A stretch of DNA of 64,000 bases from Chitinophaga sp. Ak27 (GTDB lineage: Bacteria > Bacteroidota > Bacteroidia > Chitinophagales > Chitinophagaceae). Below are positions 25,677 through 35,100 of this stretch, in pieces. Location: assembly GCF_012726295.1 (NCBI RefSeq), contig NZ_JABAOB010000005.1, positions 62,001-126,000 on the forward strand, written 5' to 3'. The notes under the pieces are model-generated. The model saw only the letters and a list, made by a program, of their open reading frames with translations, did no database searches and was not told the DNA's origin. Position 1 is the first letter of the stretch, and each line of letters starts with the position of its first letter. The translations under genes and the position numbers were made by a program.

Positions 25677-26570
25677 ATGTTTATGATAAAAAGTAAGCTA
25701 CTGAGAGAAATTACGCCACTCACCCAGAGTGATTGTTTCACTTTATTTGCCAGGGAGAAAAAGGAATTTGATTTCCCTTTGCATTACCACGACGATTTTG
25801 AACTCAATTTTATTCAGTATGCCAAGGGGGCCAAGCGAATTATCGGCGACCATATAGAAGAAATTGGCGAGCTGGAATTGGTGCTGGTAGGGCCTAATTT
25901 ACAGCACGGATGGTTTACGCATAAACATACCGGTGGAATGATTAAAGAAATTACGATCCAGTTTCACCGCGATTTGTTCGACGAAAAATTTCTGCAGCGT
26001 AACCAGCTGAGTTTTATTAAAAATATGTTTGAGCGTTCCCTGCGCGGTATTCTTTTTTCTACAGAAACCACGCAACAGATCATGCCCCGCCTAATCCGGC
26101 TGCCGCAGCAGCAAGGGTTTCATTCCGTATTAGAGCTGATGTCTATCCTGTACGATTTATCTACCAGCCCGAATATGCGCATGCTGTCTGATACTACGTT
26201 TGGTAACGCGGAAACTTTTTCTTACAACAGCAGGCGTGTGGAAAAAATTATGACTTATCTGAATACCAATTTTGATCAAAATATTTCCTTGGGAGAAGCG
26301 GCTAAGCTGGCTGCGATGACGGAAGTGGCTTTCAGCCGCTTCTTTAAGGCCAGGATGGGGAAAACATTTGTAGACACCCTGATAGAAATCAGGTTGGGAC
26401 ATGCTTCCCGGCTCCTCATTGAAACAACACATACCGTCAATGAAATCGCCTATAAATGCGGTTTCAATAATATTTCCAATTTTAACCGCATCTTCAAAAA
26501 GAAAAAAGATTGTACGCCGAAAGCATTCAGGTTGGCTTATATGGCTTCCGGCACCCGGACCTTCATATAA
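25677..26570 (+). CDS. AraC family transcriptional regulator
   Basis: A 297-residue regulator. The N-terminal sensor is a cupin-like domain (FDFPLHYHDDFELNFIQYAKG, residues about 32-52), typical of sugar-responsive AraC proteins. The C-terminal DNA-binding domain has ISLGEAAKLAAMTEVAFSR and VNEIAYKCGFNNISNFNR. ATG 25677 or 25683 could start the protein. No catabolic genes are adjacent, so its target is unclear. Confidence 0.93.
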   Translation: MFMIKSKLLREITPLTQSDCFTLFAREKKEFDFPLHYHDDFELNFIQYAKGAKRIIGDHIEEIGELELVLVGPNLQHGWFTHKHTGGMIKEITIQFHRDLFDEKFLQRNQLSFIKNMFERSLRGILFSTETTQQIMPRLIRLPQQQGFHSVLELMSILYDLSTSPNMRMLSDTTFGNAETFSYNSRRVEKIMTYLNTNFDQNISLGEAAKLAAMTEVAFSRFFKARMGKTFVDTLIEIRLGHASRLLIETTHTVNEIAYKCGFNNISNFNRIFKKKKDCTPKAFRLAYMASGTRTFI

Positions 26571-26664
26571 GGGATCATGATAATTAGTCCTATTTATTTT
26601 ACTTTATGTAAAGTATTTTTGTCTTTTTGTAAAAAATGTTTATCTTCACAAAAAGACCTTTATC

Positions 26665-27093
26665 ATGAAATCACCTTATTTATTACCCCATCTCTACAAA
26701 AAAATCGGAGGCATACTCTTCCTGTTAACCTTTGGTACATGGCTGTTAGGTATGGTCATGGATTTCAGCTATAGCTGGGTGGATTACAACACTACAAAAG
26801 GAAGCCAGGGAAACTTTTCGGATGAAATCATCGTCACAGGGCTGATTATCAGCCTGCTGATGATTGCTTTCTCCAAAGAAAAAAATGAAGATGAATACAT
26901 TGCAGCAGTTCGCCGGGAGTCACTACAATGGAGCATTTACATTAACTATGGATTATTATTGATTGGTACTTGGACGTTTTATAATTGGGACTACTTCGCT
27001 GTATTGGTATATAACATGTTTACTCCGTTGATTTTCTTCATTCTTCGTTTTCATTTTGTCATTATTAAAAACCGCCGAACTTTACCCTCATGA
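26665..27093 (+). CDS. Small integral membrane protein paired with an XRE regulator
   Basis: A 142-residue protein with four hydrophobic segments: about residues 13-33, 53-69, 92-107 and 112-135. I recognise no catalytic motif. It ends in a 4-base overlap (ATGA) with a small HTH gene. Membrane protein plus compact XRE regulator pairs of this type are common in Firmicutes and Bacteroidota, usually as a transcriptional unit of unknown signal. Confidence 0.8.
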   Translation: MKSPYLLPHLYKKIGGILFLLTFGTWLLGMVMDFSYSWVDYNTTKGSQGNFSDEIIVTGLIISLLMIAFSKEKNEDEYIAAVRRESLQWSIYINYGLLLIGTWTFYNWDYFAVLVYNMFTPLIFFILRFHFVIIKNRRTLPS

Positions 27094-27293
27094 AAAACAC
27101 CATAAAAGTGCAGCGGGCCATTCATAACATGACCCAGGAAGACCTGGCAAAAAAAGTGGGGGTATCGCGTCAAACCATTAATACGATTGAGTCCGGGAAG
27201 TATGTGCCTTCTACGGTACTGGCATTAAAAATAGCCAGGATATTCGATGTTACGGTAGAGACCATCTTCTTGCTGGAAGCGTCAGATGAATAA
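27090..27293 (+). CDS. Small XRE-type helix-turn-helix regulator
   Basis: A 67-residue protein that is almost entirely an HTH_3 domain: KVQRAIHNMTQEDLAKKVG then VSRQTINTIESGKYVPS. This compact form (YozG-like) has no separate sensor domain. It overlaps the membrane-protein gene by 4 bases, which indicates translational coupling and a shared function. Confidence 0.92.
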   Translation: MKNTIKVQRAIHNMTQEDLAKKVGVSRQTINTIESGKYVPSTVLALKIARIFDVTVETIFLLEASDE

Positions 27294-27356
27294 TAAATAA
27301 AATGCTTATATCATCTTTTTCGATCCGATAGTCTTTCTCGCTTGCTGTAAAAATCG

Positions 27357-27364
27357 TACCTTTG
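27357..27364 (+). promoter_or_regulatory. Probable -7 element of the methyltransferase gene
   Basis: TACCTTTG lies 7 bases before the ATG at 27372, with a TTTC at 27334-27337 as a possible -33. The short distance implies a very short leader. Confidence 0.55.
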
Positions 27365-27371
27365 CGCCTTC

Positions 27372-27971
27372 ATGCAAACTTCTACTTTTTTAAAGCCGAA
27401 TTGCTACGTAAATGATGCCGCTTTTGATTGGTTATATCCAGAAAAGATACAACAGCTTTCCAGGCGGCATTGGACGCCACTTAGCATCGCAAAATCAGCA
27501 GCTCGTTTCCTGGCACATCAGCCGGGAAAAAAAATCCTCGACATCGGAAGCGGCGTCGGCAAATTTTGCCTGGTAGGCGCGCGCTTCTATCCTGAATCTT
27601 CTTTTTATGGTATTGAACAGCGGGAAGATCTCTATCAATATGCGATGGAGGCCAGGGAAGTTACGCAAACCGGAAATGCACATTTCATTCAAGGCAATTT
27701 TACGCAAACAGATATTACTGCATACGATGGCTTCTACTTTTACAATTCTTTCTTCGAAAACCTGGTAGACCAGGATCAGATTGATGATAAAGTGGAATTA
27801 TCGACCAGCTTATATAATTATTATAGCCGCTGCCTGTTTAAAAAATTAAACGACTGTATCAGCGGAACAAGGCTTGTTACTTTTCACAGCCTTGAAGATG
27901 AGGTACCTCCCTGTTATCAGCTGGTAGATACTTCGGCAGATTTAATGCTAAAAATGTGGATCAGAAGATAG
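27372..27971 (+). CDS. Class I SAM-dependent methyltransferase
   Basis: A 199-residue methyltransferase. The glycine-rich SAM motif I is ILDIGSGVGKFCLVGA (about residues 56-71), followed by the acidic YGIEQRE loop and a motif-like GNFTQTDITAYDGFYFYN. The start PNCYVNDAAFDWLYP and the length resemble small stand-alone Bacteroidota methyltransferases; the substrate is unknown. The C-terminus is short and lacks an obvious substrate domain. The next small gene starts 27 bases downstream. Confidence 0.88.
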   Translation: MQTSTFLKPNCYVNDAAFDWLYPEKIQQLSRRHWTPLSIAKSAARFLAHQPGKKILDIGSGVGKFCLVGARFYPESSFYGIEQREDLYQYAMEAREVTQTGNAHFIQGNFTQTDITAYDGFYFYNSFFENLVDQDQIDDKVELSTSLYNYYSRCLFKKLNDCISGTRLVTFHSLEDEVPPCYQLVDTSADLMLKMWIRR

Positions 27972-27997
27972 GACTAAGCAATAAAAAAATTATTACT

Positions 27998-28240
27998 ATG
28001 ACGACAGATGAACATGCTTTACAGATTATAGCAGCTCTTAGTACGGCAACAAATTACGCACAGGCAGACCAAATTTTGTCTGCGGCGGAAGAAACTCATC
28101 AACAGTTATTCAAAAAAATCATCCCCTCTCTCCAGGAAAAAATAGAGAATTTATCGCCATTAAACTGCAACAGTTTACAATGGAGTATGTATCGCTACAC
28201 TTTAATGTGCCTGCGCAAACGTGATATGCAACCCGCGTAG
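27998..28240 (+). CDS. Small hypothetical protein
   Basis: An 80-residue, mostly helical protein (MTTDEHALQIIAALSTA, then ADQILSAAEETHQQLFKK). No domain is recognised. ATG 27998 is preferred over the frame opening at 27956, which would overlap the methyltransferase. It is likely co-transcribed with the methyltransferase and converges with the redoxin-like gene. Confidence 0.6.
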   Translation: MTTDEHALQIIAALSTATNYAQADQILSAAEETHQQLFKKIIPSLQEKIENLSPLNCNSLQWSMYRYTLMCLRKRDMQPA

Positions 28241-28243
28241 CTA

Positions 28244-28861
28244 TCAGGCACTGATGGCCAGTTGGCTACCAATGGCTGCTACCAGGCTTTCCGGCGAAAA
28301 TTTTTCCTGTAAGTACAGATCAATAAACGCATAATTAACTTCCAGTGAAGGTGTAACCAGGTATACTGCAGGCACCGGCACATCTGCGTTTACACCTGAT
28401 ACCCGTCCCCAGATGGGGTCCGACTCCCTGTAAATGCCTGCTTTGCGGGCAATGCGGTGTTGTGCGTCATGTATAATATCGAAAGCAAAAGCGCCCGGAT
28501 TAACGCTAGTAAAATGTTTCTTATCCTCGCTGGATACCAACAGTAAACGGGCGCCGGTGGCCTCAATGGCTGCATGGCTCTCTTGCAGTTGCTCCAGCAA
28601 ACGGTCTGCATAGTCATTCCAATGCCAGGAATAAAATACCACTACTAATGGTTGTGCAGTCAGCTGGTGAAAAGACATCACCTCCTTTGCATTACTTAGT
28701 AAAGCTCCGCGGTTAATAATGCGTGACTCTTCTGCTAAAAACTCAGGAAAAAAGGCACCTTCCTGTATCGGGTTAATGCGCTCCCGGTTTTTACTGGGGC
28801 TGGGAAAATTTTCTGGTACCGGGGCGGTTAAGTAATCGGCGTATCTGTAAAGTGACGACAT
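28244..28861 (-). CDS. Redoxin-like (AhpC/TSA fold) protein lacking cysteine
   Basis: A 205-residue protein that reads like a peroxiredoxin/thioredoxin-fold member: QPLVVVFYSWHWNDYADRLL matches the strand and helix that carry the active-site cysteine, followed by ARLLLVSSEDKKHF, FDIIHDAQHRIARKAGIY and VPVPAVYLVTPSLEV. The protein contains no cysteine, and the active-site position reads SWHW. It therefore cannot be a thiol peroxidase of the normal kind. The neighbours give no clue to its role. Confidence 0.75.
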   Translation of the reverse strand: MSSLYRYADYLTAPVPENFPSPSKNRERINPIQEGAFFPEFLAEESRIINRGALLSNAKEVMSFHQLTAQPLVVVFYSWHWNDYADRLLEQLQESHAAIEATGARLLLVSSEDKKHFTSVNPGAFAFDIIHDAQHRIARKAGIYRESDPIWGRVSGVNADVPVPAVYLVTPSLEVNYAFIDLYLQEKFSPESLVAAIGSQLAISA

Positions 28862-29137
28862 AATAAATATTTTTTTAATGGCTGATAAAATGGCCGCTGT
28901 TATAGGTTTGGTGAATACTGCTTGCTATTACAGTACAAATATAGTAAGAATATTCGAATTACCCTACTAATTCTATAGACTATTAGGATAATGAAGTTTA
29001 ATTGATTGGTTCCCAGTGAAATGGCGTTAAAAAAAATTGAAAGTTGGCGCATTAAATTGGAACGATATTATGTATATTGAAGTCATGCAAAGAGATATGC
29101 ATCCCAAAACGGATTTCTGGAAAAATAAACCTGTTAT

Positions 29138-30046
29138 ATGCTACTGAAAACCAGGCTATCATTCAGCCAGATATTTTCTTACACCTGGAAGGTAGATCTT
29201 ATGCTGCTGGGCTGTTGTGCCCTGGTGTATGGCATCGATAAATACTGGCTTTCGGCACATGTGTCGATCCCGGTTACCGTTTCCACCGTTTTGGGTACCG
29301 CTATCGCTTTCTTTATCGGCTTTAACAACAACCAGGCCTACGACCGCTGGTGGGAAGCCCGGAAAATATGGGGCGCCCTGGTGAACGACTCCCGCTCCTG
29401 GGCCCGTAGCCTGCTCTTTTATGCCAACGCCGGGGCAAACATGGAAAACAAAGCCCTGGTACGCCACATGATCTACCGGCACCTGGCCTTTATCAACGCC
29501 CTTAAAATGGTGCTCCGCAAACGCCCCGATGAATACTATACCCGCTATCTCACCCAGGACGAAATAACTGCCGTGCAAAAACAAAGCAATATCCCCAATG
29601 CTATCCTGAACCTGCAAACCCGCGACCTGCAACGGCTCAGGGAAGCCGGGGTAATAGACGGATTTCATTTCATAGAGCTTAACCAGCTGCTGGTAAGACA
29701 CTGTGATTCCATGGGCCAGTCGGAACGGATCAGGAATACCGTATTTCCGCCCAGCTACGTGTATTTCACCAAAGTGTTTATCTGGTTTTATGTGATCATG
29801 AACACCCTGATGATGACCGAATCTATCGGCCTCTGGTCCATCCCCTTCGGCTGGATGTTTGGCTTCGTGTTTCATGTAACTCACCTCAACGGTATCACGC
29901 TCATGGATCCCTTCGATTTCCAGCCCCTGGCCATTCCCCTGGATAACATAGCCCGGACCATAGAAATCAATGTGATTCAAATGCTCGGCGATGAACCGGT
30001 ACCTACCCCGGTACAACCGCGACTCGACGGGCTTTATGTAATGTAG
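29138..30046 (+). CDS. Bestrophin family ion channel (YneE/RFP-TM)
   Basis: A 302-residue membrane protein. It begins with KTRLSFSQIFSYTWKVDLML and has TMs around residues 25-40 and 50-62, then the bestrophin signature FNNNQAYDRWWEARKIWGALVND, and later SIGLWSIPFGWMFGF and GITLMDPFDFQPLAIPLDNI. Bacterial bestrophins form pentameric anion or cation channels in the inner membrane. It lies 50 bases upstream of jetA on the same strand, so it may be co-transcribed with jetABC. Confidence 0.92.
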   Translation: MLLKTRLSFSQIFSYTWKVDLMLLGCCALVYGIDKYWLSAHVSIPVTVSTVLGTAIAFFIGFNNNQAYDRWWEARKIWGALVNDSRSWARSLLFYANAGANMENKALVRHMIYRHLAFINALKMVLRKRPDEYYTRYLTQDEITAVQKQSNIPNAILNLQTRDLQRLREAGVIDGFHFIELNQLLVRHCDSMGQSERIRNTVFPPSYVYFTKVFIWFYVIMNTLMMTESIGLWSIPFGWMFGFVFHVTHLNGITLMDPFDFQPLAIPLDNIARTIEINVIQMLGDEPVPTPVQPRLDGLYVM

Positions 30047-30095
30047 ACCTCCCAAAATCGCTGTTCTTAACACGTAATTCCGTATTTTTACAGCT

Positions 30096-31559
30096 ATGAC
30101 GTATGACCAATTATGTAATCTATATGCCCAGTCTGTAACACTCAAAATACTCCGGGCACGTAGCGCACCAATGATGCTGTCATTTTTTCATTACACCTTC
30201 AAGGAAAAAAACCATACCACCATTTCCAACGTGGAACTGGTAACCCGTTTGTCAGACTACCTGGGCGTAACTGGTTACCGGGCCACCGATGATGAAATAG
30301 ATGCGAGCAGCCTGCTGGATAACGATGATGTAAAAGCCAGGAAATATATCGATCAGTGGAGTAACAAAGGGTTCCTCCGCAAATACCCCGACGACGAAGG
30401 AATAGATATCCATGAGCTGAGCAGCGACATGGAAAAGGTGATGCACTGGGTATCCACACTTCAGAAACGCGAATTTGTAGGCACCGAAAGCCGCTTTAAA
30501 GATATTTTCTCCAAACTCAAAGAGCTGATTGACCAGAGCAATAAAGATCCCCGGCAAAGGATCCAGGAACTGGAAAAAAAGAAATACGAAATTGAACAGG
30601 AGATAAAAGCCATCACCATCACCGGCAAAGTACAGGTGTTTGACGACACGCAAATCAAGGAACGCTTCTACGATGTAAACCGCATGTCACGCGAACTCCT
30701 GAGCGATTTTAAAGAAGTAGAACAAAACTTCGAACAAATTACCCAGGAAATATACCGCAAGCAAAGCGAAAAGGATATCGCCAAAGGCGCCCTGCTGGCC
30801 TATACACTCGACTCATTCGAAGCCCTGCGCCAAAAAGACCAGGGCAAAAGCTTCTATTCCTTCTGGCAATTCCTCATGGATGAAAATAAACAGGAAGAAA
30901 TGAGGGAGATGATAGAAAAACTCTACTCCCTACTGGAAGAACGTAATATCGAATACAAAAACGACCGGTTCCTGAAAAAACTAAAACAGTTTTTACATGC
31001 CTCCGGTAAAAAAGTAATCGATGCCAACAAAAAACTCAGTGATAAACTTAGTCGCGTACTCAGTGAAAAAAATCTCACCGACCGCCGCAAAGCCACTGAA
31101 TTGATCAACGATATCCGCCAACTGGCTTTCCAGGCACTGGAAAATCCACCCGGTGAAGAATTCTTTGTCGACATAGAAAGCGACCCGGAACTGGATATGG
31201 TGGATCGCTGGGAAATGGCCGAAGAAAGAAAAGAGCACCCCGACGTGGAATTCCCCGAAGGTGTGGGCGGTACTGACCTCTCAGACACCGATTTCGATGC
31301 GCTGTTCAACCATTTCAATATCGATCGCGCCCTTCTGGAAGATCGTATCAACACCCAACTGCAAAACAAAAAACAAATCAGTTTGAAGGAACTGGTAGAA
31401 ATTTACGGCACAGAAAAAGGACTGACTGAACTCATCACCTATTTCTCTATCGCCAGCCAGTCATCCAGCCACATTATACTGGAAACACCTGATCCCGTAT
31501 CATTGGGCAACCGTACCATCAATATGCCAATGGTACTGTTTACAAACTCTCAAAACTAA
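30096..31559 (+). CDS. jetA: JetA (DUF3375), kleisin-like subunit of Wadjet/MksF
   Basis: A 487-residue DUF3375 protein, the kleisin of the type I Wadjet (JetABCD, also MksF) complex. The N-terminal winged-helix part starts MTYDQLCNLYAQSVTLKILR and includes ARKYIDQWSNKGFLRKYPDD. A coiled-coil segment (residues about 150-240: RQRIQELEKKKYEIEQEI) follows, and ISLKELVEIYGTEKGL lies near the C-terminus. Together with JetB and JetC it forms an SMC-type loop-extruding complex that recognises plasmid DNA. The gene is 5 bases from jetB, so the three genes form one operon. Confidence 0.92.
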   Translation: MTYDQLCNLYAQSVTLKILRARSAPMMLSFFHYTFKEKNHTTISNVELVTRLSDYLGVTGYRATDDEIDASSLLDNDDVKARKYIDQWSNKGFLRKYPDDEGIDIHELSSDMEKVMHWVSTLQKREFVGTESRFKDIFSKLKELIDQSNKDPRQRIQELEKKKYEIEQEIKAITITGKVQVFDDTQIKERFYDVNRMSRELLSDFKEVEQNFEQITQEIYRKQSEKDIAKGALLAYTLDSFEALRQKDQGKSFYSFWQFLMDENKQEEMREMIEKLYSLLEERNIEYKNDRFLKKLKQFLHASGKKVIDANKKLSDKLSRVLSEKNLTDRRKATELINDIRQLAFQALENPPGEEFFVDIESDPELDMVDRWEMAEERKEHPDVEFPEGVGGTDLSDTDFDALFNHFNIDRALLEDRINTQLQNKKQISLKELVEIYGTEKGLTELITYFSIASQSSSHIILETPDPVSLGNRTINMPMVLFTNSQN

Positions 31560-31563
31560 AACT

Positions 31564-32160
31564 ATGGCGAATAACAATATTTCTCCTTATGCACACGTGT
31601 TCCTCAAACTCATGCAGGGGCCGGTGTATGAAGAAGATAAAGGCTATTGGAAAGACCTCTTGGGCTGGCAAACAGAACTCAGCAAATACCTGAACCAGGT
31701 AGGCCTGCAACTCATTATCAACGAAGCAGACGGCTTTGCCCGTATCCTGCAACCAGAAGCAGACGACAGCAGCGGCGATAAACCACTGCCACGCCTCATG
31801 CGCAAAACCAGGCTTACCTATGAGGCAACCCTGCTCTGCATCGTACTTCGCGAAGCCCTCGACGAATTCGATGTAAGCGGCAATGGTACCCGCCTGTTTA
31901 TGACACAGAAAGAAATTAAGGAAAGACTTACGCTATTCTTCAAAGAACGTAACAATAAATCAAAACTGCTGAAGGATCTCAACAAGCCTATCAACAGCCT
32001 GCTGAATGTAGGCATCCTGAAAACAACCCGCGAAGACGCAGCCAACAAAGAACTGCATCAATATGAGGTGAAAAGGGTGATCAAAGCACTGGTCAACAAC
32101 GAGAAACTGGAAGAAATAAAATCAAAATTAAAATTGCATGTCAACCCTGTTCAACAGTGA
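31564..32160 (+). CDS. jetB: JetB (DUF4194), KITE-like subunit of Wadjet/MksE
   Basis: A 198-residue DUF4194 protein, the normal size for JetB. It contains LMQGPVYEEDKGYWKDLLGW near the N-terminus, then RMTRKTRLTYEAT-like and LCIVLREALDEFDVS, and a C-terminal winged-helix portion with NSLLNVGILKTTREDAANK. JetB bridges JetA and the JetC heads. It starts 5 bases after jetA and its stop overlaps the jetC start by 23 bases. Confidence 0.9.
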   Translation: MANNNISPYAHVFLKLMQGPVYEEDKGYWKDLLGWQTELSKYLNQVGLQLIINEADGFARILQPEADDSSGDKPLPRLMRKTRLTYEATLLCIVLREALDEFDVSGNGTRLFMTQKEIKERLTLFFKERNNKSKLLKDLNKPINSLLNVGILKTTREDAANKELHQYEVKRVIKALVNNEKLEEIKSKLKLHVNPVQQ

Positions 32161-35100
32161 TTCTAAAGAAAGCGGGTTCCGGTTACAATATCTCGAAATA
32201 TACAACTGGGGCACGTTTCACAATAAAATATACCGGCTCAATACTAACGGCAACACCTCCCTGCTCACCGGCGCCAATGGTAGCGGTAAAACTACGCTCA
32301 TAGATGCCTTGCTCACCCTCCTCGTACCCGCCGGCAAACGGTTCTATAACCAGTCGTCCGGTACAGAGCAGCGAAAAGACAGGGGAGAAGAATCGTATTT
32401 CTGGGGATATTACGGTAAAACATTTTCAGAAGACTCCCTGCAATCCAAAACGGAACAGCTGCGTCACAAGGAAAATAACCCTTACTCCGTACTGCTGGCT
32501 TATTTCTACAATGCCGCTACTATGCACCAGATCACACTGGCGCAGGTGCGGTGGTATTCCGGAGAGCTGAAACGACAATACATCGTATCTCCCCATAAAC
32601 TCAATATCAACGACCATTTCGGTAATGGTAAGTTTGATATGAAAGGCGACTGGAAAAAAAAATTGCGGGTAGAATTTCCTAAAACAGAAATTACCGACAG
32701 TTTCAAGGAATATGCCACCCTGTTTAGCAATATCTTCGGGCTGAGAAGTGAAAAAGCGCTATCGCTCTTCAACCAAACCGTAGGTATCAAAGTACTCGGC
32801 GACCTCAATACCTTCATCCGCAGCCAGATGCTGGAAGAAACCGATGCGGAAGCAGAATTCCTCAAGCTGCGGGAAAACTACGACAGCCTGCTTTCCAGCC
32901 ATCGCGCCATACAAAAAGATGAAACCCAGCTGAAAATGCTGGAACCCATCATAGAAAATAAAACCGCCTGGCAGGAACTACAAGACCGTAACCGGGAACT
33001 GCAAATGCTCCAGGATATACTACCCACCTGGTTTAACAGGCAGGAAAAAGATATCCTCGAAAGAGAGCTGGAAGCATTGCAGAAAGAACAACAGGTTACC
33101 GCCAGCACCCTCACCAGTATCAACGAAAGCCTGCAATCGCTCAACCTACGCAAAGATGAGCTCATAGCCCAGAAAGCCAACAACAGCGTAGACGAACAAC
33201 TTCGCTCTATTGAAAAATCCATCCACTACGAACAAAAGGCCCTCGAAGCCAAACGTAATAAGATGGAAGAATACAATATGCTGGCCGACAGGCTGGAACT
33301 GGCTCCCAACCCCGATGAGCAGCAATTTCATGAAAACATTGCCGGCGCCGAACAGCTGAAAGCAGCACACGACAAACAGCTGGAAACATTGCAGGAAGAA
33401 TTGTTTCATCACAAAAGCAGTCTCACCGCCGAAAGAGCCCAGGCCACCCGGCTGGAAGAAGAAATCAACTCTTTCCTTAACCGCAAAAACAACATTCCTT
33501 ATGAGCTGATCCGCATCCGCCAGCAACTCGCTGACATGCTCGACATACACGAAGATGACCTTCCCTTTGCAGGAGAGCTCATCAAAGTAAAAGATGCCGA
33601 AAGCCATTGGGAAAACGCCATTGAAAAAGTATTACACAACTTCGGCCTACGCCTGCTCGTACCCGAAGAATATATCATGGACATCAACCGGTATATCAAC
33701 ACCAACAATCTGCAAACCCGCCTCGTATATCATAAGGTAGAAGAGGAGAGTTATACCATGTTGAGAATGCCGAATGAAAAAGATAGCCTGTTACAGAAAA
33801 TAGATATCAAACCTGGTACCGTGTTTAAAGAATGGCTGCAAAACCAGCTGCTCGACCAGTTTGATTATACCTGTACGGATGACATGGCTGTGTTTAATCG
33901 CTCCCGCAAAGCGGTTACCTCCAACGGACTAACGCGGCAAGCTACACGCCACGAAAAAGATGACCGCCCCAACCGCTCGCAGCAAAACAACTACGTGCTG
34001 GGATGGAATAACAAAAACAAATTACGCCTGCTGAAAGAAGAGCAGGACGAATGCAACGGTAATATTGATACGCTGCAGCATAGCATTACACAGCTGGAAA
34101 ACAGCCGCAAGACCATCGCCACCGTCAATACATTGCTGAATGCGTTCCTGTCGCTGCGCAACTACGCCGAAATCAGCTGGCAATCACATGCCGGCGTCAT
34201 TGAATCCTTTGCCCGCGAAAAAGCGCAGCTACTCAAAACCAGCGACAAATACCAGGTGATCTGCGATCAGCTCGATGAAATCACCACCCAATTGCAAAGC
34301 AAGGAGAAAGAAAAGGAAAGAACCCTGCAGGAAAAAGGTCGCCTGGACGATAAAGCCGCAGAAAAACTCCGTCACTTCAATCAACTGAAGGTGAATAAGC
34401 TGGACGATATTTCCCTGCAATATGTGCTCGAATACCTGACAGACCTTTCACTCACAGAACCGGCTGAAACAACCCAGGAGCTGGCTGCCTACCGCAAACG
34501 GGCCGACGATAACATGAAAGCTACCCTGCACGATGCCATGCGCCAGAGTGCAGAAAAAGAAGCGGAAATTACCCGCCAGCTGTCAGCTTTTGTTATGCCG
34601 CCCAAAGCCATCCACGATACCTATCCTGAATGGCTCGGCGATGTAAGCGACCTGCAACCGCATGTTAAATACCTGGAGGAATTTACCTCCCTGTACGAAA
34701 ACATCAAGTTCCAACGCCTCATTGAACATAAAGAGCGCTTCCGTAAATACATGGACACCAGTATGCTCAATGCCATCACTAACTACCGGGCATGGATATA
34801 CGGTCAGGAAGACTTAATCCGGGAAGTAATGGAAGACCTGAATGAGCCATTGCGCAACATTACCTTCAACAAAAACCCTGACACCTATCTCCAGCTGGAA
34901 TGCCGCCACGTACGCGATGTAGAGATCAGGAACTTCAAGGAAAAACTCAGCAACGCCGTGCCCGATTCCTATAAATATCACATGGAAAAAGATGAAGCAT
35001 ACGGCGATCAGCTGTTTGAAAATATTAAAGTACTGATCAACGACTTACAGCAGAATGAAGCCTGGCGCCGTAAGGTAACCGATGTGCGTAACTGGCTCGA

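Noticed and set aside
25493..25696. 67-residue frame before the second AraC gene
   Set aside because: It is AT-driven, overlaps the AraC start and shows no motif.
29159..30145. 328-residue open frame on the minus strand opposite the bestrophin gene
   Set aside because: It mirrors a clear bestrophin CDS with family motifs, and its translation has no recognisable domain; it is an antisense shadow.
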